Shown: in pieces, positions 35,186 through 36,171 of the stretch | Position numbering within the stretch: the first letter of the stretch is position 1 | Layout of the letters: every line of letters starts with the position of its first letter | IMG/VR virus record: IMGVR_UViG_3300008450_000172 | Coordinates: 1 to 36,171 of that record | DNA: 36,171 bases | Direction: 5' to 3' (one strand) | From: a virus | Program-made: the position numbers and the translations under genes | Notes under the pieces: model-generated | What the model was told of the DNA's origin: nothing | Seen by the model: the letters and a program-made list of their open reading frames with translations, nothing else | The model's database searches: none

Positions 35186-35485
35186 ATGCAACTACTGACT
35201 GACGATGACTGCACCCGCATCTACAACGAGGCGAACGGCATTACGACAAAGAACCCTCCACTATCCACGGAGCGTATTTTCAAAGCCATGCGCCAAGCCT
35301 ACACACAGGGGTTTGCACAGGGAGCAGCGGCACAGCTTGCGGAGAGGCCTGCTTGCTGGCGTTTGCGCCATAAAGATGTCAGGGACGGCGATTGGTATCT
35401 GGTAAGTGAAGCCAGATATGACTCAGCAGCAGGCGCGATTGGATTTGAGCGCGGTGAACTCTACACACGGAGGGAAGCCAAATGA
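35186..35485 (+). CDS. Hypothetical early protein (99 aa)
   Basis: GGGGG precedes ATG 35186. The first half (MQLLTDDDCTRIYNEANGIT, RIFKAMRQAYTQGFAQGAAA) is a helical pattern found in Ea22-region proteins; the second half (WRLRHKDVRDGDWYLVSEAR, GFERGELYTR) is a beta module. No catalytic site. ATGA overlap with the junction-spanning gene. Confidence 0.68.
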   Translation: MQLLTDDDCTRIYNEANGITTKNPPLSTERIFKAMRQAYTQGFAQGAAAQLAERPACWRLRHKDVRDGDWYLVSEARYDSAAGAIGFERGELYTRREAK

Positions 35486-36171
35486 ACTACACAAAGTTGA
35501 TTGAACGGCTGCGCGTTTATGCCAATGAAGGCGCACAGACAGACGCTGCACGTATCGCACAACGAGAAGTCGCAGACGCTATTGAGGCGCTGCAATCCAA
35601 GCTAGACACAGCCACCCAATCATCCGCGCACTGGCAGCATCAATGCACTGAGTTGCAAGCAGAGAACGAGCGGCTGAAAAAAGAGGCTACGAAGTACAAA
35701 AACGAGTATTGCAGCAGCCATGCAGCACTTGAGATTGTGAAGGTACAGCGTGACGCCCTGAAATCGACGGTGGACGCTATGGACAAGGGGGAGGCACTTT
35801 TGCAAAAGGCAATGAAGCTGGCAGTTAGTAACGGCTGGATTCCAAGACACTTGCAGCATGACGAGTATCTGTCCGCTTGGGCATTGATGCGTGAATTTTT
35901 GCAGGAGGTAGCCCACCCTTCAAGCCACCACCCAGCACCCAAGCAAGCGGAGCCAGTCGGCATCAACGGCCTGACCGAAGCCGAAACCAACGCCAGCATG
36001 TCCGTGATGGGGTTGAGCAAGCCGCAAGCGCAAGAGCCTGTGGCATGGGAGGCAACGACGCCGGGGTACATCAAGTATGTGACGGACAAGCAATATCGTT
36101 CCTACAGCGAAACGGCAAAGCGTTGGTACAAGCCGTACAAGTGCAGTAGCTGCACAACACCCAAGCAAGCG
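35482..36171 (+). CDS. N-terminal part of the Ea22-like junction-spanning gene
   Basis: ATG 35482 in ATGA overlap with GGAGG upstream; the frame is open to the window end and continues at 1-537. The N-terminal half is a coiled coil (VADAIEALQSKLDTATQSSA, LQAENERLKKEATKYKNEYC), then HDEYLSAWALMREFLQEVAH, a KQAEP linker, GLTEAETNASM and the EPVAWEATTPGYIKYVTDKQ block. Such mosaic proteins, with swappable modules between short linkers, are typical of Ea22/DUF551-type early genes; function unknown. Confidence 0.85.
   Translation, partial: MNYTKLIERLRVYANEGAQTDAARIAQREVADAIEALQSKLDTATQSSAHWQHQCTELQAENERLKKEATKYKNEYCSSHAALEIVKVQRDALKSTVDAMDKGEALLQKAMKLAVSNGWIPRHLQHDEYLSAWALMREFLQEVAHPSSHHPAPKQAEPVGINGLTEAETNASMSVMGLSKPQAQEPVAWEATTPGYIKYVTDKQYRSYSETAKRWYKPYKCSSCTTPKQA
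36067..36171. repeat. Terminal direct repeat, right copy
   Basis: Identical to 1-105. It lies inside the coding frame that opens at 35482. A short biological terminal redundancy cannot be fully excluded, but the gene running through the join argues that the ends are an assembly cut point. Confidence 0.93.

Noticed and set aside
1-36171. CRISPR arrays, insertion sequences, rRNA or tRNA genes
   Set aside because: No regularly spaced long repeats, no transposase frame and no full tRNA or rRNA sequence were seen on either strand by eye.
1-36171. A known anti-phage defence or toxin-antitoxin system
   Set aside because: The YdaS-like gene could suggest one, but it lies divergent from a repressor with shared operators and has no toxin partner; a Cro role fits better.

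Overview
The window reads as one complete genome of a temperate, short-tailed (podovirus-type) phage, assembled as a circle and cut inside a gene. The first 105 bases (1-105) are repeated exactly as the last 105 (36067-36171), and an open frame starting at 35482 runs off the end and continues in frame from base 1 to 537. The unit genome is therefore 36,066 bp. The host is most likely a betaproteobacterium of the Burkholderiales. That is inferred from protein style, moderately high GC and a boxA-like TTCTTTAACA; no host gene is present to prove it.

Layout. (1) 35482-36171 and 1-1798, + strand: the end of the left early operon, a chain of tiny genes joined by ATGA stop/start overlaps and ending in an AlpA-type excisionase candidate. 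(2) 1722-3110: a P4-type tyrosine integrase on the - strand, its 3' end antisense to the excisionase, then a probable attP whose core looks like the 3' end of a tRNA gene. (3) 3193-3459: a lone + strand gene, converging on the late genes. (4) 24100 down to 3511, - strand: packaging, head, tail and lysis genes in P22-like order: TerS, TerL, small genes, portal, an inserted SGNH esterase-like protein, scaffold, coat, gp4-like, gp10-like, three tail-needle-region proteins, three ejection proteins, tailspike, lysis genes. A 54-residue membrane protein gene sits on the opposite strand between ejection genes and tailspike, where P22 carries its immI/sieA block. (5) 28962 down to 24097, - strand: Cro-like protein, terminator, CII-like protein, replication initiator with a probable internal origin, DnaB helicase, NinB, NinG and DUF3310. 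(6) 29031-30243: CI-like repressor (+), an unknown gene antisense to its 3' half, and a lipoprotein. (7) 30327-35485, + strand: left early operon with a candidate antitermination region, terminator, ERF annealing protein, Gp157-like protein and SSB.

How it works together. The lysis/lysogeny switch looks lambda-like. Two divergent early promoters, at 28969-28997 (-) and 30336-30364 (+), carry the same pair of operator sites with the same 23-bp spacing. In both, and in the repressor's own promoter, the start codon lies exactly 6 nt after the -10 hexamer, which predicts leaderless mRNAs. The rightward (-) transcript would pass a tR1-like terminator into CII, replication and then late genes. The leftward (+) transcript would pass a tL1-like terminator into recombination genes and finally excisionase.

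The most unusual items are the mirrored leaderless operators, the SGNH hydrolase in the head cluster, the gene antisense to the repressor, the opposite-strand membrane gene, and a three-arm alternative hairpin upstream of portal. All functions come from reading motifs and gene order; no database search was run.
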